A stretch of DNA of 64,000 nucleotides from Isoetes taiwanensis (Eukaryota > Streptophyta > Lycopodiopsida > Isoetales > Isoetaceae), in NCBI GenBank assembly GCA_021234155.1, contig JAJEKV010000018.1, positions 12,437,654-12,501,653 on the forward strand. The letters are read 5' to 3'. Positions 23,401-35,500 of this stretch are shown here, one piece after another. Made by a program: the position numbers and the translations under genes. The notes under the pieces were generated by a model, which had not been told where the DNA came from, did no database searches, and was given only the letters and a program-made list of their open reading frames with translations. Numbering within the stretch: the stretch's first letter is position 1; each line of letters opens with the position of its first letter.

Positions 23401-24870
23401 TTTTCTGGAAGCTTTAAGAAAAAATGAAAGAAAGACGATGAACTTTTGTACAGGAGTTTTACTAACGTTCCACCGACATCTCGGAGGTAGAATTGCAGGT
23501 AACCTATTTTCATGTAACAGGAGCAAGCATTTCGCCCTGCCATTTACGATGTGTGGTGCCAGGATGTTTGTCGTTGGCTACCTGATGGTCGTGTCTTTTG
23601 GCTCGCTGCGCGTTTCCCACCCGAGGGTGGTTGCCCACCCGACTGCAGGTGGTGGCTAGCTGAACCTCCCGACTGCGTGGTGTTTGGTTTCATTGGCTAC
23701 ATACCCACCCCACTGGCCTTGATCGCTGTTATTGGCTGCCAACTCGACTCGGCGTTACAAACCGTTGTTGCGTTTGCCAGCCGATTCGTGTTATGGTGGA
23801 TCGTCCTCCTGCCCCTTAACCGACTTGCAGGGTGCTTAGTTTCGGCGGTCGGTTCTTAACCGACTTCCGATGGTGTCACTTCGCCAGCCGCCGCCGGCTT
23901 CCAAATGCAGGTATTTCCTATCACATGGCTACCCACCCGAACTAGTGGTGTCGTGGATCGTCCCCACCCAATTTGGTCATGTGTTTGGCTCGCCCATCCC
24001 AGGAATGGCAAGTATAAGTAAACCACCATTCTTGTATACGTAAAGATTGCTATGAGTTCGAGTTTTTGGGATCACATTATGGGGTGGACCGGTGGGGTCC
24101 TGCAACCATACGAAAAGATTTGTATGAGTTCAAGTTTTTTAGGACCACATTCTTGCAAGGATTGTTGGGGTCCTCCGACCAGCGTTAGTTGGGAGTGGGT
24201 CATCGGCCACGTCGAAATGTGAGGCCAAAAACCACGAACTGACAATATAGGACATACCATTTGTTTAACCCCCTTCTGTAGTGATATGCTCGAGCTTCCT
24301 GGCAGCTCCTCACGTTGGCCCTTGAACTACGTGCCTGCCGGGCAGACGGCAGTTCCAAACCAAAGGAGGGAACGAGTTGACTTTGTTCGCCTTTTCCGAG
24401 CCCGTTGCTCAAAATGCTATTGGAGTTTTCTTCTTCCACTTTGCAGGAAGCTTTTTCTCCATAAATGTATGGATTTTAGCTGAGATACGCCCATGGACAA
24501 AGCTCTGACCTTTCTTCTTGTGTGTTTCGAGTTGTTTCTTCTATTTTTATTATGCCGGTCTCTGTAGCCAAAAAAGAAAAAGGGACACGAAACTATGGCT
24601 ATGGCTATTCCTCTGTTTTGCAAGCTATGGCTACAGCCATTTTCATAGACAAGCTACAACAAGGTCGAATTCAAGCTATGGCCCTGTCTAAAGGATAGAA
24701 ACAGAGTAACTGGCTGGAGATCGGAGATGCAAAATGGTAGACCCAAATACCATTCTGCAATGATTTGTTTGCCATGTGACATCACCACATTAATCCAATG
24801 CCAAAAATGGCGGCCCATGTACTATATTCTTATTTCTTTAAAGGAGCTTATTTGGTAGTGATTCACTCGC
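23396..24870. other. Unassigned, relatively GC-rich stretch
   Basis: Contains overlapping ORFs of about 100 codons (23342-23659 and 23551-23859), Cys/Trp-rich and without a known domain, and two diverged copies of TATGAGTTCGAGTTTTTGGG-type text (24050-24160). Probably old repeat sequence. Confidence 0.35.
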
Positions 24871-24875
24871 TATGT

Positions 24876-25290
24876 GTGGTTGTAGCATCATAAGCTAGGT
24901 AGTTGGAAGAGTCATTAAGAGGAGTCGTATGGAACCCGAGGGATGCACTTATACAAATGGGGGTATGTCGTGTGCATGCAGAGGGTGATAAAAAACAACC
25001 ATGTATACATTTTTTTGAAAAGCAAGTTCAACACCGCCATACAAAATTTACCTCGAGTAGTAGCCAAAAACCCTCCTAACTCATACGTATACGTGTGAAA
25101 ATGGAACGAAAAAACACCCCTATGAGTCACTCAGGCACATTGGATGGCGCTCATAGTGAACCCCCCTTGGTATGGAATTGTCTGTTAAGTTGGAATAGTG
25201 TGTTCATCTATGTATGTAGTTGTAACATCAATAAGCTAGGTTGTTGGAAGAGCCATTGGGGCGTGGAGTGTATGGAATTGTCTGTTAAGT
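24876..25290 (+). repeat. Pair of diverged direct repeats
   Basis: 24876-24940 and 25212-25275 share GTTGTA-CATCA-TAAGCTAGGT, then GTTGGAAGAG-CATT and a following GTGTATGGAA-type string. A shorter motif, TATGGAATTGTCTGTTAAGT, also occurs twice (25170 and 25270). Confidence 0.65.
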
Positions 25291-25394
25291 AAAAATATGG
25301 ACTTGATTGTTGAACAAGACCCTTGAGGATGGGCATGTGTCTTATGTAGATTGGTGTTACATATTCTAAATGCGATGCCTCGTCATATCCGTCG

Positions 25395-25685
25395 ACCCAG
25401 AGTGTATGTTGAGGCCTTTGGGCGCCTCTCGTTTCAATTATGATCATTTCTAATTGGGGGCTCCTATGACTTTGAAATATAAAGTACGGGTGTGCCTAAG
25501 GTTCTGGAATATGAAACATGGCATCAATCTTACAGCCCAGAGCATATGTTGAGGCCTTTGTGTGCCTCTCGTTTCGATTATGATCATCTCGTTTCAATTA
25601 TGGTCATTTATTATTGGGGACTCCTATGACTTCAAAATATAAAGTAGGGGTGCTCCTAAGGTTTTAGAATATAAAATATGGGGGC
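25395..25685 (+). repeat. Tandem-like direct repeat, about 130 bp x 2
   Basis: Both copies run CCCAGAG-GTATGTTGAGGCCTTTG, then GCCTCTCGTTTC, ATTATGATCAT, CTCCTATGACTT, AAATATAAAGTA and CCTAAGGTT (about 25398-25495 and 25538-25680). The second copy has an extra internal duplication of the CTCGTTTCAATTATG string. Confidence 0.75.
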
Positions 25686-25689
25686 TTTA

Positions 25690-26236
25690 ACCTCTACCAA
25701 AATAACTCAATGTCCTAATAAATAAGAATTCTTTGACCAATACAACATGCATGCCATGGAGGTCTAAACTTTCTAATCAGGCAAATAGGATATACTGATC
25801 AAGATCATACCCAAATATTTCACGATTTTTAGAAAGTCGAAGTACTTTCCGGTTGCCAGAAGCCTTTAGAAGCTTAGAGAACAAACTTAGAAAAAATTCC
25901 AGAAAAGTTTCCCACCAGCTGGAAAAACCAATTTTAGACAATAGGTGTTAAGAATATATATTGTTGTGAGCATAGATATAGATAGTTGAAAACCTAACGA
26001 GTGCACTACATGTAACATGACATGATCTAATATCAATGTCAACTCATGTAGCAAAGGTGCTTGTAGTGATGTATGAATGTACTATATCAATAATATGTAC
26101 TAAACAAGTTGCAGATACCTAAAAGGCATGGATGTGTCAAGGCATCGAACAAAATCTAGAAACACGACTTAGAAGCCTCAAGATAGTTCAACCGAAATTT
26201 TTTCTATAAGCCTAGATCTCCCTATTATATAGCACT
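25690..26236. other. Unassigned AT-rich sequence
   Basis: No ORF or repeat recognised. Confidence 0.4.
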
Positions 26237-26761
26237 CTATAGCATGAACTCCATTTCCACATGCTCGACACTCATCATACACTCCTGCCTGCCATGCATA
26301 TATCCATAAGGAATATCAGTCATTGCTGCTTTGTCCTCAATTATCGCAGGTTCTATTTGTCTTTTATTCATAGCTGTTTTGTGCAATATGTCATGCCAAA
26401 CCTTTGGCACAATCGACATATTGTTGATTCTTGGTGGCTCATAATGGATCAACACTTTCAACTCCTTATCTGGAGTCCAAGGCAATTTGCGGATTTCATC
26501 AAGATCAGTCACTCTGAATTTGCAATGCGAGCTTCGAAGCTTGAATGCCTTCTAAGCTTTGACCAATCATAATCAGATCATTAATATAAACTACTACAAT
26601 CAAAGTCTTGCTATATTCCATCTTGCATAGACTTTGTTTGAGACCATAGAGTGCGCTTCAACCTGCATACTTACCCTCTAGGGATTTTGAAGCCTTTGGG
26701 CTATTGCATATAGATCTCTTCTTTTAAATTACCATTCAAGAAAGATGTCGACATCCATCTG
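26237..26761 (-). mobile_element. Ty1-Copia reverse transcriptase relic
   Basis: Read on the minus strand from 26761, the sequence gives QMDV at the start of the Copia reverse-transcriptase block, then (after frame changes) FLNGNLKEEIYMQQP-like text, SALYGLKQSLCK, and LIVVVYINDLIMIG. The last is the position of the catalytic Y-x-DD box, here YIND with the first Asp replaced by Asn. A further TDLDEIRKLPW follows, corresponding to the FxMTDLGEL segment downstream of the catalytic box. Several frameshifts and the changed catalytic residue make this a dead fragment. It is cut off on its 5' side at a SINE-like head. It is unrelated in position to the Copia element at the right end of the window. 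Confidence 0.7.
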
Positions 26762-26860
26762 TCTGGTATAGGTTGCAAGATTTGCAACTAAGAGGTCACA
26801 AATTCGAATTTAACTAAGTATTATCTTCTGCGCCAGTACTATTCTAATAAATCCATGTAT
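26762..26860 (+). mobile_element. SINE-like tRNA-derived head, copy A
   Basis: TATAGGTTGCAAGATTTGCA is followed by AACTAAGAGGTCACAAATTC and GAATTT. AAATTCGAATTT stands where a pol III B box would be, and the same layout occurs at 30316-30375 (GCAAGTTCGAACCTTGC). It abuts the Copia relic directly. Evidence is the resemblance between two copies plus the B-box-like core. Confidence 0.4.
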
Positions 26861-26987
26861 ACTAGTTCTTACATCTGCACTTTAAAGGAGATACCATAAG
26901 TTTATAATATCCCCACACTCAATTTTATAGATATACACAACTCTTATTATATGCTTGCCTATATAAACCTCAACTTTTTCAGTCAAA

Positions 26988-27098
26988 GATTTGCAAAGGT
27001 CACTCCCCAATGCTAAGGCACCCAAGCTCCTCCTTATCATCAAAGGTTTGCAAAGGTCACTCCCCAATGCTAAAGCACCCAAGCTCCTCCTTATCATT
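26988..27098 (+). repeat. Tandem duplication, about 54 bp x 2
   Basis: Two adjacent, nearly identical units beginning TTTGCAAAGGTCACTCCCCA and ending CTCCTCCTTATCAT, differing by a single A/G in AAGGCACCC versus AAAGCACCC. High identity indicates a recent duplication. Confidence 0.9.
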
Positions 27099-27279
27099 TC
27101 TTCTCAGCAAATCTGCTTCAAGCATTCCCAATATATGGATCCTCCCTTCTGGCATACTCGTAGTGTGCTTAATGCATCTTCTTAATTTATTTACTATTTT
27201 TAAGCAAGATCTCATTGAAATGGTACTTCCAGGCAATTTCATAATTAATTTGGATGAACTATAATTATATAGCATTTCT

Positions 27280-28020
27280 TAATCCATGGAGGTTGTTTTA
27301 TCGAGATTGATCCTAGCCGTCCAATCATGAATTGGAAGTCTAAGGTCTTGTCACTACCAGTCCATACCTCACTTAATCTCTAAACAAAGAGTCGGGCTAC
27401 ACCTCCTACCAAGGGGGTATGTGACTTATATCTAGACCACACATAGTAACCGATTATAAGCCTATCTCGCTAAAAAGGATCCTTGTAGCTGCATTCAACA
27501 AGGCCCTGCCCTCCATAATCTCATTGTTCCCATTATCTCGGGTGCTCACCAACATATAATATATAATATAGATACATGGAATCCGGCCGGGGCTCTTGTG
27601 CACAAGCCACAATTCTAGCTAGGAAATATGTAGCTTTTAGCATCCCCCACCCACAAACCCTGCATGGGCCCTCCCTAACCCCTTCCCCTTTCTATAACTT
27701 CAAACTAAGAATCAACATAAGATTTAGCATCTATGTATATGAACGAAGGTTAGTTCCCACTTAGGAATTCCAGCTATCTAATCTACTAACCAGCTTCTTG
27801 AATAGAACCATTGTCTCGAAGCATCTCCATCTTCTTGGTAAGTAGGACAACTCCTCCTCCTCCGAGCCCCAAATTGATTTGGGACACATTGGGGAGTGAG
27901 TCCCCAATTTGAATTAACTCCATTTAGATTAATTGATAATTATATTAACATAGTTAGCTTTTAATTATTAATTAATTTAGTATTAGATACTTAAAATAAC
28001 ATAGCTAGCCTTGCTCACAC
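27280..28020 (-). mobile_element. Decayed LTR (solo or fragment) related to the LTR at 46.6-48.1 kb
   Basis: On the minus strand the order of motifs follows the intact LTR: an AT-rich block with GGCTAGCTATGTT, AATTGGGGACTCACTCCCCA, CCCAAATCAATTTGGGG, GGAGGAGGAGGAGTT, TTAGTAGATTAG, GGGAACTAACC, CACAAGAGCCC and TAGGCTTATAATCGGTTACT. The plus-strand LTR has the matching GGAGGAGGAGGAGCC, TTAGTAGGCTTAG, AGGAACTAACC, CACAAGAGCCC and TAGGCTTATAGCCAATCACT. No internal element sequence or primer-binding site is visible at its edges, so it is most likely an old solo LTR. Exact ends cannot be set by eye. Confidence 0.65.
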
Positions 28021-28099
28021 ACCTAGCTCACCCTCACTTTGAGCGCCTTGTCACAGGACCTCATGTGAGCTTTTACAGTGGTAGCATCAAGAAATCAAT

Positions 28100-29457
28100 A
28101 GCAAAGATACGGGGAGATCCTCAAGATCCTCAAGCACGCTCGCATCCCCCAAGCTTAGTTTTATAGGTTTTTATAGTTCTTACAGAAAACACCGGCAGAA
28201 AATCCGCAGCTATATACTATATAGCTTGGACGTTGAATGGCAAAATGCCGCCTTCCTGGGATGCATCTCTACTTTTGCCCAAGTACTTCCGGGTCAAGTT
28301 CTGCCTCTTCTTGGAGCTCTGGCCCCTTCTTGAGAGTCCTTGCAGGAGTTACCACCAAACATATGGATTCAAAGAACAAGAGAAGCTTCCCCATGTATAA
28401 CAACCGTAGGGGCTTCTCGCCATATTCAGATGAGGGTTTAACAGGCATCAAGGGTTTGAAGTAATTGCATGGGTTTATAAGAGTATCCGCTTGTTTTGGG
28501 CAATCGTGTAAGTCTCCCCTTCATTTCTTTGAAATTGGCTCTCATTTATCCAGATAACACTGACATTGGCCTAAAGGGGCATCCCGCCCACCGCCAAAGA
28601 TAAGCATTTAAGCATCCTCCCTATTCTCCTCATGAATCCCTAGCGTATAGATTTTTCATTTCATTTTAGTAGCCGTGATAGGTTAATTTACCTATTCTTC
28701 TAGCTTGCTTTGTTTCTTTTTTTCCAAACCTTGAACAACGCCCCCGCTTTTTATTAAACCCTTTCCTCACATCTTATGGCTTAAGCCGAAATACCCACCG
28801 TAATCTCACCGGGGCAGGGAACCCTCCATGTCAGCATGGCTGAAATTTCATTTTCCGCCTCCCGAAGCTTGATCTCATACACGACGCTTCTCACTTCGTG
28901 CAAAGTGATCCTCTCATTTTGCCCGCATCGTGATCAAGATCTTCTTCTCACACCTTGCGCACGCATCTCTTTGCGTGCCCGGAATGCATTTCCTTCAATG
29001 CTTTTGTTCCGCGTGATACTAAATTTGTTTTACCCGCTTATCTGAAGCATCGTGCGGTTCTCAAGAATCACCTCCCTCCTTCAAAGTTCTATACCGATAA
29101 GTTGAAACACAAACACCTCGAGCCGCATGCACCGGGATGGGGTGCAACAGAGGCTCATAGGGATAACGATGTGGAGATGGATGAAGAGCAAGGTGGCACG
29201 CAAATACATGACTAATGGTATGCCGGATAAGGGTCATAGGAGCATGCAGTGTAATCCGCCGCATTGCAAAGAAATGACAAAGCTTGAATTTGCACATCGT
29301 GGGTGTGCCGGAGGCGTATCCCGCCTTTGATGTAGAACATGCAAATTTTTTCACGTATGTTATGTATATCTGTAGGCCCGCCATTGTTACAAGACGTTAG
29401 AAGTTGGGGGCTCGAGAGGCCCGACCTCCCCATATCATCGTGACAGCTTCAATAGGC
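28100..29457 (+). other. Coding-like relic upstream of a LINE fragment
   Basis: Short ORFs of 60-86 codons. The one at 28955-29215 contains ACPECISFNAFVPRDTK and LPAYLKHRAVLKNH. A second piece (about 29280-29345) reads HIVGVPEAYPAFDVEHANFF. The text is GC-richer than its surroundings and probably belongs to a mobile element, but no family is recognised. Confidence 0.3.
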
Positions 29458-29862
29458 CCACAAAGACAAAGTTTTTTCGTATGTCCTTCAAAGATGGAAG
29501 TCATTTAAAAGACACCCACTTCTCGATTCAAGAGGATCTCTCACCACTCCAAACTGCATTATCATTGTGACCCTTGTGTAAAGTGCTTAGAGGTACGGCA
29601 GCAGCGTGGGCAAAGTAGACGGGAGGTAATAAAGAACCATCCCGGCAGACCAAAGGGCCTCGTAACCCATGGCTTGGGTACACTTAGCTTATGTGCACAG
29701 CTACTTGTTATCATTTTTGTTGTGTTTTTTATGTTGATATTCTTCATTTCTTTTGTTACTGTCATCGGGCTTACGCCCCATCTTTTGTATTGGGTCCCAT
29801 AACCCGATTGGGTTCTCGCGGACGTTAAAATTTCTATCTATCTATCTATCTTATTAAATATT
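29458..29862 (+). mobile_element. Internally deleted LINE: ORF1 C-terminal fragment joined to 3' end with (TATC)n tail
   Basis: A frame from about 29468 reads KTKFFRMSFKDGSHLKDT then HFSIQEDLSPLQTAL, which resembles the C-terminal part of LINE ORF1-type proteins (a SIQEDLSPLQ-like motif before a basic tail). After about 29650 the text becomes the non-coding 3' end: TGGGTCCCATAACCCGATTG, GGTTCTCGCGGACGTTAAAA, then TTTC and a TATC run ending at 29851. No reverse transcriptase lies between, so the copy is internally deleted or a non-autonomous derivative. Confidence 0.6.
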
Positions 29863-30300
29863 AGCATGAATAATTAGTATAACTATTATTTATTCATGGT
29901 GTATCGCGTAGTACATACTTGGACAAATCACATACGAAGTACTGGAACATCACACTCAAGGTAGGAGCATCGAGATAAGGCATTGGGCTTCTCTTGGAGA
30001 GATCCGGGACAGTACTTGATTACAAAATCAATGCAAGATAATAACTGGGAATGCCACCAAATTTTCTGTGTTTCAGCATATTTTTGTGTATTTCTCGCAT
30101 ATTTCATGTATTGTTCATGTATTTCTCAAATATTGTTCGATAAGAGTGAGACTCTTCTATATATATCTAGAGCAATGGTCTAGCCTGCGTGGATGAGATC
30201 ACGCCAAGTGTTGCACATGCACGTAGGTTCTGGAATGTTCTAGAACCTCCTAGAAATCGCCCATATGAAGAAGATGCAAGAGAATATTGTCAAGGAAAAT
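29863..30300. other. Unassigned sequence
   Basis: AT-rich with several TTTCT/GTATTT-type short repeats near 30070-30130. No feature supported. Confidence 0.4.
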
Positions 30301-30302
30301 AG

Positions 30303-30400
30303 GCAGTTCAGTTGAAGGTATATGGCTTGCAACTAGAGAGTTGCAAGTTCGAACCTTGCAACTATTCTTCTGCATCCGTGTGAAGACCAGCTTTGTACAT
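30303..30400 (+). mobile_element. SINE-like tRNA-derived head, copy B
   Basis: Reads GGTATATGGCTTGCAACTAG, AGAGTTGCAAGTTCGAACCT, TGCAACTATTCTTCTGCATC. AGTTCGAACCT is a good pol III B-box match, and the layout parallels copy A at 26762-26860 (both continue into a TATT-CTTCTGC string). Confidence 0.5.
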
Positions 30401-30444
30401 ATGAATGTAATACCCATATGATCGTTATAGGCTCAGTTGTGTCC

Positions 30445-30640
30445 CTCATCACTACATCGACATGTACAAATATACAGTTCATCGGCAAGTTGATTACTGT
30501 TAAGGTTTTCTCCTCGAAAACCCTTCAAGAGGCGATAGAGAGGGGATGGGAAGGTGTTAGTCTTGGATAGTGATAGGCAGGCTGCTTGTTTGTTTGTTTG
30601 TTTGTGTCCCATAGGCCATTGGATCTTCATTCCTTTGAGG
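30445..30640 (+). mobile_element. Decayed LINE 3' end
   Basis: TTACTGTTAAGGTTTTCTCC, TCGAAAACCCTTCAAGAGGC and TGTCCCATAGGCCATTGG align with the 3' end of the LINE at 54.35-54.46 kb (TTACTGCCACGGTTTTTCCC, TCGAAAACCCTTCGGGGCGG, GTCCCATAGGCCGATTGG). A (GTTT)n run sits before the terminal motif, and the usual microsatellite tail is lost. Confidence 0.65.
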
Positions 30641-32511
30641 GTCTCCTGTGTGCGTTTAACTAGTGAAGATTCCGTGCTAAGAGCTCTTTCTTGTTTTTCT
30701 CTTAACGAGTGCCTTGTTCTTCTCTAAATGGGTGCTTACTCGATCCTCTGTTTGTGCTAAGAGCCTATAGTAGCAAGAAATCTGCTTCAAATCAGTGCTA
30801 AGAGCTTCAAATCAGTGCTTCAAATATGCTAAAAGCTTCATTTCTAGCAACATTCGGAGTAAGAGATAAAACAAGAGATAAACTGGTAAACAAGAACCAT
30901 GCTCTGATTTTTGCTACTAACGAATTTGCAAGATGGCTCTCTATGTGCAAAAAATGCATCCCCAACTTCTGTTGCGTAGGGAAAAGAAAAATGTTCTCCC
31001 ATTCTGGCACTGCAGGAGACTCACTCCAGGCTGCTGCCAGTTGCAGGGCCCCCTCCCTCCGCGTCATAATGGGATCCCATTTTCCTTTCCCCTACATCAG
31101 CCAACATGTATTGCCACTCACAACGACACACGTGGCATTAGTCCAAAATTCAAAATTTCAAGAGCAATTTGAAATTCGACATGTCAAGGTAATCCGACTT
31201 GGAAAATATCTAGTGCATCCAGCATGGACTAAATTAAGCCTCAAAAAAAACTTCTGCCATCTCTCGACATAGCAGAGCAGAGCACGGCGGAGCAAAGGGA
31301 ATGGAGTGTCTTTTGAGCAGCAGCCAGGCCATGGTGGTCGGCAGACGGATGCCTTCTGCCACTTCCAACAACTATGCAATTAGAAGGTCAGCATTTTTGA
31401 GAGTAAGAAAATGGTGGCAGGTCCAATGTTGACAAAGACGAATGAGGTGAGATGAAGTTCTCCCGCATAGAGAGATGGCAACAGGATAGAAGGTTACAAA
31501 CTCATACATGTCCAATTGCCCCCGGTGTAAATGACAGTTCGCTCTTTTGATTGGGACAGGATCGTTTTGACATGTAGATCACTGCTCAACCCTTTTAATT
31601 TCCAGTCTCTGAATTTTATGAAATATTTTGTGTAATGTATTTTCTATGATTTGGCATTAAGATATAGAACATTATAATTGATTAGACATGTATCAAAAAG
31701 TTTCAAAACAAATTTGAATCTGCCTTGCTAGGAGGTGTTTGAAAGCCCCAACTTTTGAAAGTGTAGTTTTTGTTTCTTGCATACTACTCAATTGCAAGTG
31801 ATTTCACAGAATTGGTTTTATTATACAACATAATAAATATCTTTTTCTCTAAATTTTTATATTTTGAAAGCCAACTTATTGCAGAGAATTTGGTCTGCAG
31901 AATGGGACAACATATAATTTTTTATATAATAGAAGGCTTAAAAGTTGACCAATGGCTTTGATGCATCCCATGAAAAGTTTAGAGGCCTGCATCTGGCAGC
32001 ACCAAAGAACAGATATCCCGCAAAGCACTTGCATAAGCTGCTAACTATACTGAACTCCTACCATATGGGCCTCTATCCCAGATCTTTTTAGATTTGGCTC
32101 CCATGCAATCGGTTAACAAGCTCCGCCATGTCTTCTAAAAATCTTGTCCCCTTAAGTTTCAAGAGCATGTATTGTTAAGGTATCTATTTTGACCTTCATA
32201 TCCATTATCAATGTTTTAATTGCACATGAAAGGATTTTGAATGCCTCAATGATGACCTTGGGATATCTATTAATTTGCTTCAAATTTACTGAGTGAATTT
32301 ATCACTCTAAGTGTAATTCTCCAGTCTACATAAATTGGATCTTGGTGGTAGGGGACATGTCTTGAGTTCGGCCATGGCTACTAAACTTACACTACATAGA
32401 CACAATGTTCACCATTGATCATGGATCTCAAGTTCTGTTCACCTGTGATGCCTTTGGCATGCATTATTGTTCTGAAGCAGTAATCCTTCTTTCCTTGCAT
32501 TTTGAATATAG
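30641..32511. other. Stretch upstream of the FLV relic; no FLV exons seen
   Basis: Holds short tandem copies of GTGCTAAGAGCTTCAAATCA (30740-30835), an ORF of 148 codons (30826-31272) without a domain, and a CACGTGGC motif at 31125. I looked for the N-terminal flavodiiron exons (metallo-beta-lactamase-like part) on the plus strand and found none. Confidence 0.4.
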
Positions 32512-35500
32512 GTCTATTGTGGGATTATTATGGCCTCTTTCCTTGGTTCTCTAGCTAATGCTTCTTATACTCGTCTTGTTCAGCCTTATGATGATGACCT
32601 GGCTACCATTGAACCTCATTATCGTTTCTATTACGATTGCTTGATGAAACCAAATTCCCGGTCTGTTCTAACTGCTCTTAAAAGGATTGAGCCAAATTTA
32701 CAGTTATACATACAGGACATACCCACTTTACGCTTATAATGCTGCTTTAGAAAGCTTATATACAAATATGAAACTTGGAGTAAGAAGGTGTTAGAAAAGC
32801 AGCTAGCTAGTGTTGCTGTTCCTTTATGTTTCTGACTATGGATTTAGAAGACCGCTCTTTCCAAGTAAAATTCCCTTTCATGTCATTTTGAACTTACTTA
32901 CATACAACAATGGCTTATGTATAGCTTTTATTTTTTATTTTGAGATAGCCAAATATTTATGATCTTTGTCATTGAAACATCACGGGAACTTCTTTTTGGA
33001 CCAAATTGTACGCATTATTATTTTAATCCTGGCTGCTCCACAGAAACATAAGCATCCACATCATTGCATTTTATGAACTGTATGTCATAGTATTCTGTCG
33101 AGGATTTGAAATGGAGTTTTTACTTTCTACCTTTCAGGCACTGGCAAGAGGATTGACAAAAGCTAATGTGGAGTTGAGATGATCGATTTGAATCTGCGGG
33201 ACAAACAGGAATTAGTGGAAAACAATAGGGAAAATGGTGCTATTGCCGTAATGGCACCACCAAGTTCTGATCTTCTAGTGCAATAGTCAGCACATTATAT
33301 GCATCTAAAAAGTAAAACCCAAAGCAGGTAATATATCGAGAACATCACGCTTCTTGCTTTTTATATTATTTTCCATGTTACATTTCCCATGTTTCTTCCT
33401 AGTTTATATTAAAGTGCAAGTCATATGACAAATGCCTAAGTGCGTCATGTCATCTATGCTTCCTTCTGCCATAATTTTTTCTACATAAGGCATCCTCATG
33501 CAAAGCCAAACCTTTGGTTGCTGGGACATTTGGCAGCAGGTATATCTGTCATGCCCTTGTGACTTTACAGTATGCGCCATCCTGATTTTACAGTATATGA
33601 ATATTCTAAATTAGGATTTGTTTGAATTGAATGAGATAGTCTTACGCATCTTCGTGCTCATGTTTTGGATCGAAAGTTTAATTGTCTCAATTCCACGGTT
33701 TCTGCGCAATATGCAAGAGTAATTTTGACAATCCAAAGCCGCTTTTGCACATTCCTTTCTGGTTTTTCTGGTTTCCAGATAAAAATCGCCGCCAGTGGTT
33801 ATTAGGGCCGATTTATGTGCCCTTCTATGCACATCCCCCATAAAAAAGGATATCGCGATATAGGAAGTTATTAAATAACATAATAATGTTAGAAGACATT
33901 CCACAGGTTAGGAAAAACGTGATGTTGTTGGGCCTGGTTAAGTTTCTGGTCATAGGTAGTTAGGTTTCTTATGAACATTATGAAGTTAAGTTTCTGGTCA
34001 TAGGTAGTTAGGTTTCTTATGAACATTATGAAATTGTCTTCTTTTTGATATAGCTATTTTCTTATTCTGGAAAAGATGTAACCTCTTTGGAGCTGGATTT
34101 TGCAGCCCGTTCTAATAGCAGAGAGCTATGGTGGTGATGACGAACCAGTTGATACACTACTTCAGCGATTTCTTGAAGTTGGAGTTTCTTCTGTCCTTCC
34201 TCCTTTAAGGGTTAAGGAGTGTCCTAACGAGGCCACGTCAGTTTACTTTCACCCTTATTTCCCTTTGAAAATTATGGCTTCTAGAATCAATCACCCTTCT
34301 CTGACCTCGTTGAGCTTTAGAAACTCATTCATTTAGAGACCTTGATCCATTAGAGTGGAGAAGTTCTAAGAGTAGCCTGTAGACTTAACATCATTTTGAT
34401 GTCGATTTGTTTTTTTATTGTCCAACATCTACAATTTTGGGCCAAGGTTGAATGCTTTTGCAGCTATCAAGAATATGAAGAGGCAGGCACAGACCTTGGA
34501 CAGTTGCTCTCTAAGAAAAAAGTAATTGAAGTCAGAAAGGCTAGCATGCCATCAAATATTTCAAAAGCTATAGCTCGTGTCTCTGGTGGTCTTTATGTTG
34601 TTACTGCTACAAAAGGTTCCTCTAAAGGTGCTATGGTAGCATCATGGGTGTCTCAGGTAAATGAGTAGGTCGAATGGTAGGTCAGCAAATAGACTTGTCT
34701 ATGGGTTAATGCATGTCATTAGAAATTTACAATAACCCTTCAACTTGCATTCAGAAGTATTTCTCAGATTAGGAAAATTATTGTATCAATGTATGCTTGT
34801 CTCTGCCTCCCACAACACTACAGAAAGCGGATTTGGCCCAGGGAATTCGCCATATGAAAGGACAAAAACCCCTTGGTTTCCAGAAAAATACAGATTTGAA
34901 AGTGTCTATTTGCTACATGTGTTAAGAATATCCGGATTTGTGCACTTAGGTCTATACGAACCGCCTTGAATTTGTTGGTCCCATTAAACAGTTCTGTTCC
35001 ATCCGCACTCACTTTGTGCCTATCATACGCCTCTTTACTACATTATCTTTGCAACTCACCTTTGTGCATCTTGTAAGTCTTCTGTGCAACCATACAAGTT
35101 CATATTACTCAGCATTTCAGAAGAAAAAGTTCCCTATTAGCATTTCATTTGTTATTTCTTTGTTCTGTTATTGTTTGCAGGCGAGCTTCAAACCACTTGG
35201 TATCAGCATAGCAGTTGCAAAGGATCGTGCAATTGAATCATTGATGCAGGTTATTCTTCTATCATCTAGCCGAAAATGGAATTGTGTACTATGTTTTACT
35301 GACTTGGGTATTATATCTCAGGTGGGGGACAATTTTGTACTCAACTGTCTGGAGGAAGGGAACTACACACAAACGCTAAAACACTTCCTCAAACGTTTTC
35401 CGCCCGGGGGTAATCCTCTCCAACCATATAAAAATGTTGGCAAATGGCATAAGTACACTTAGAGAGCTGACGAACCTGATTGCAGCGGATAGGTTCGAGG

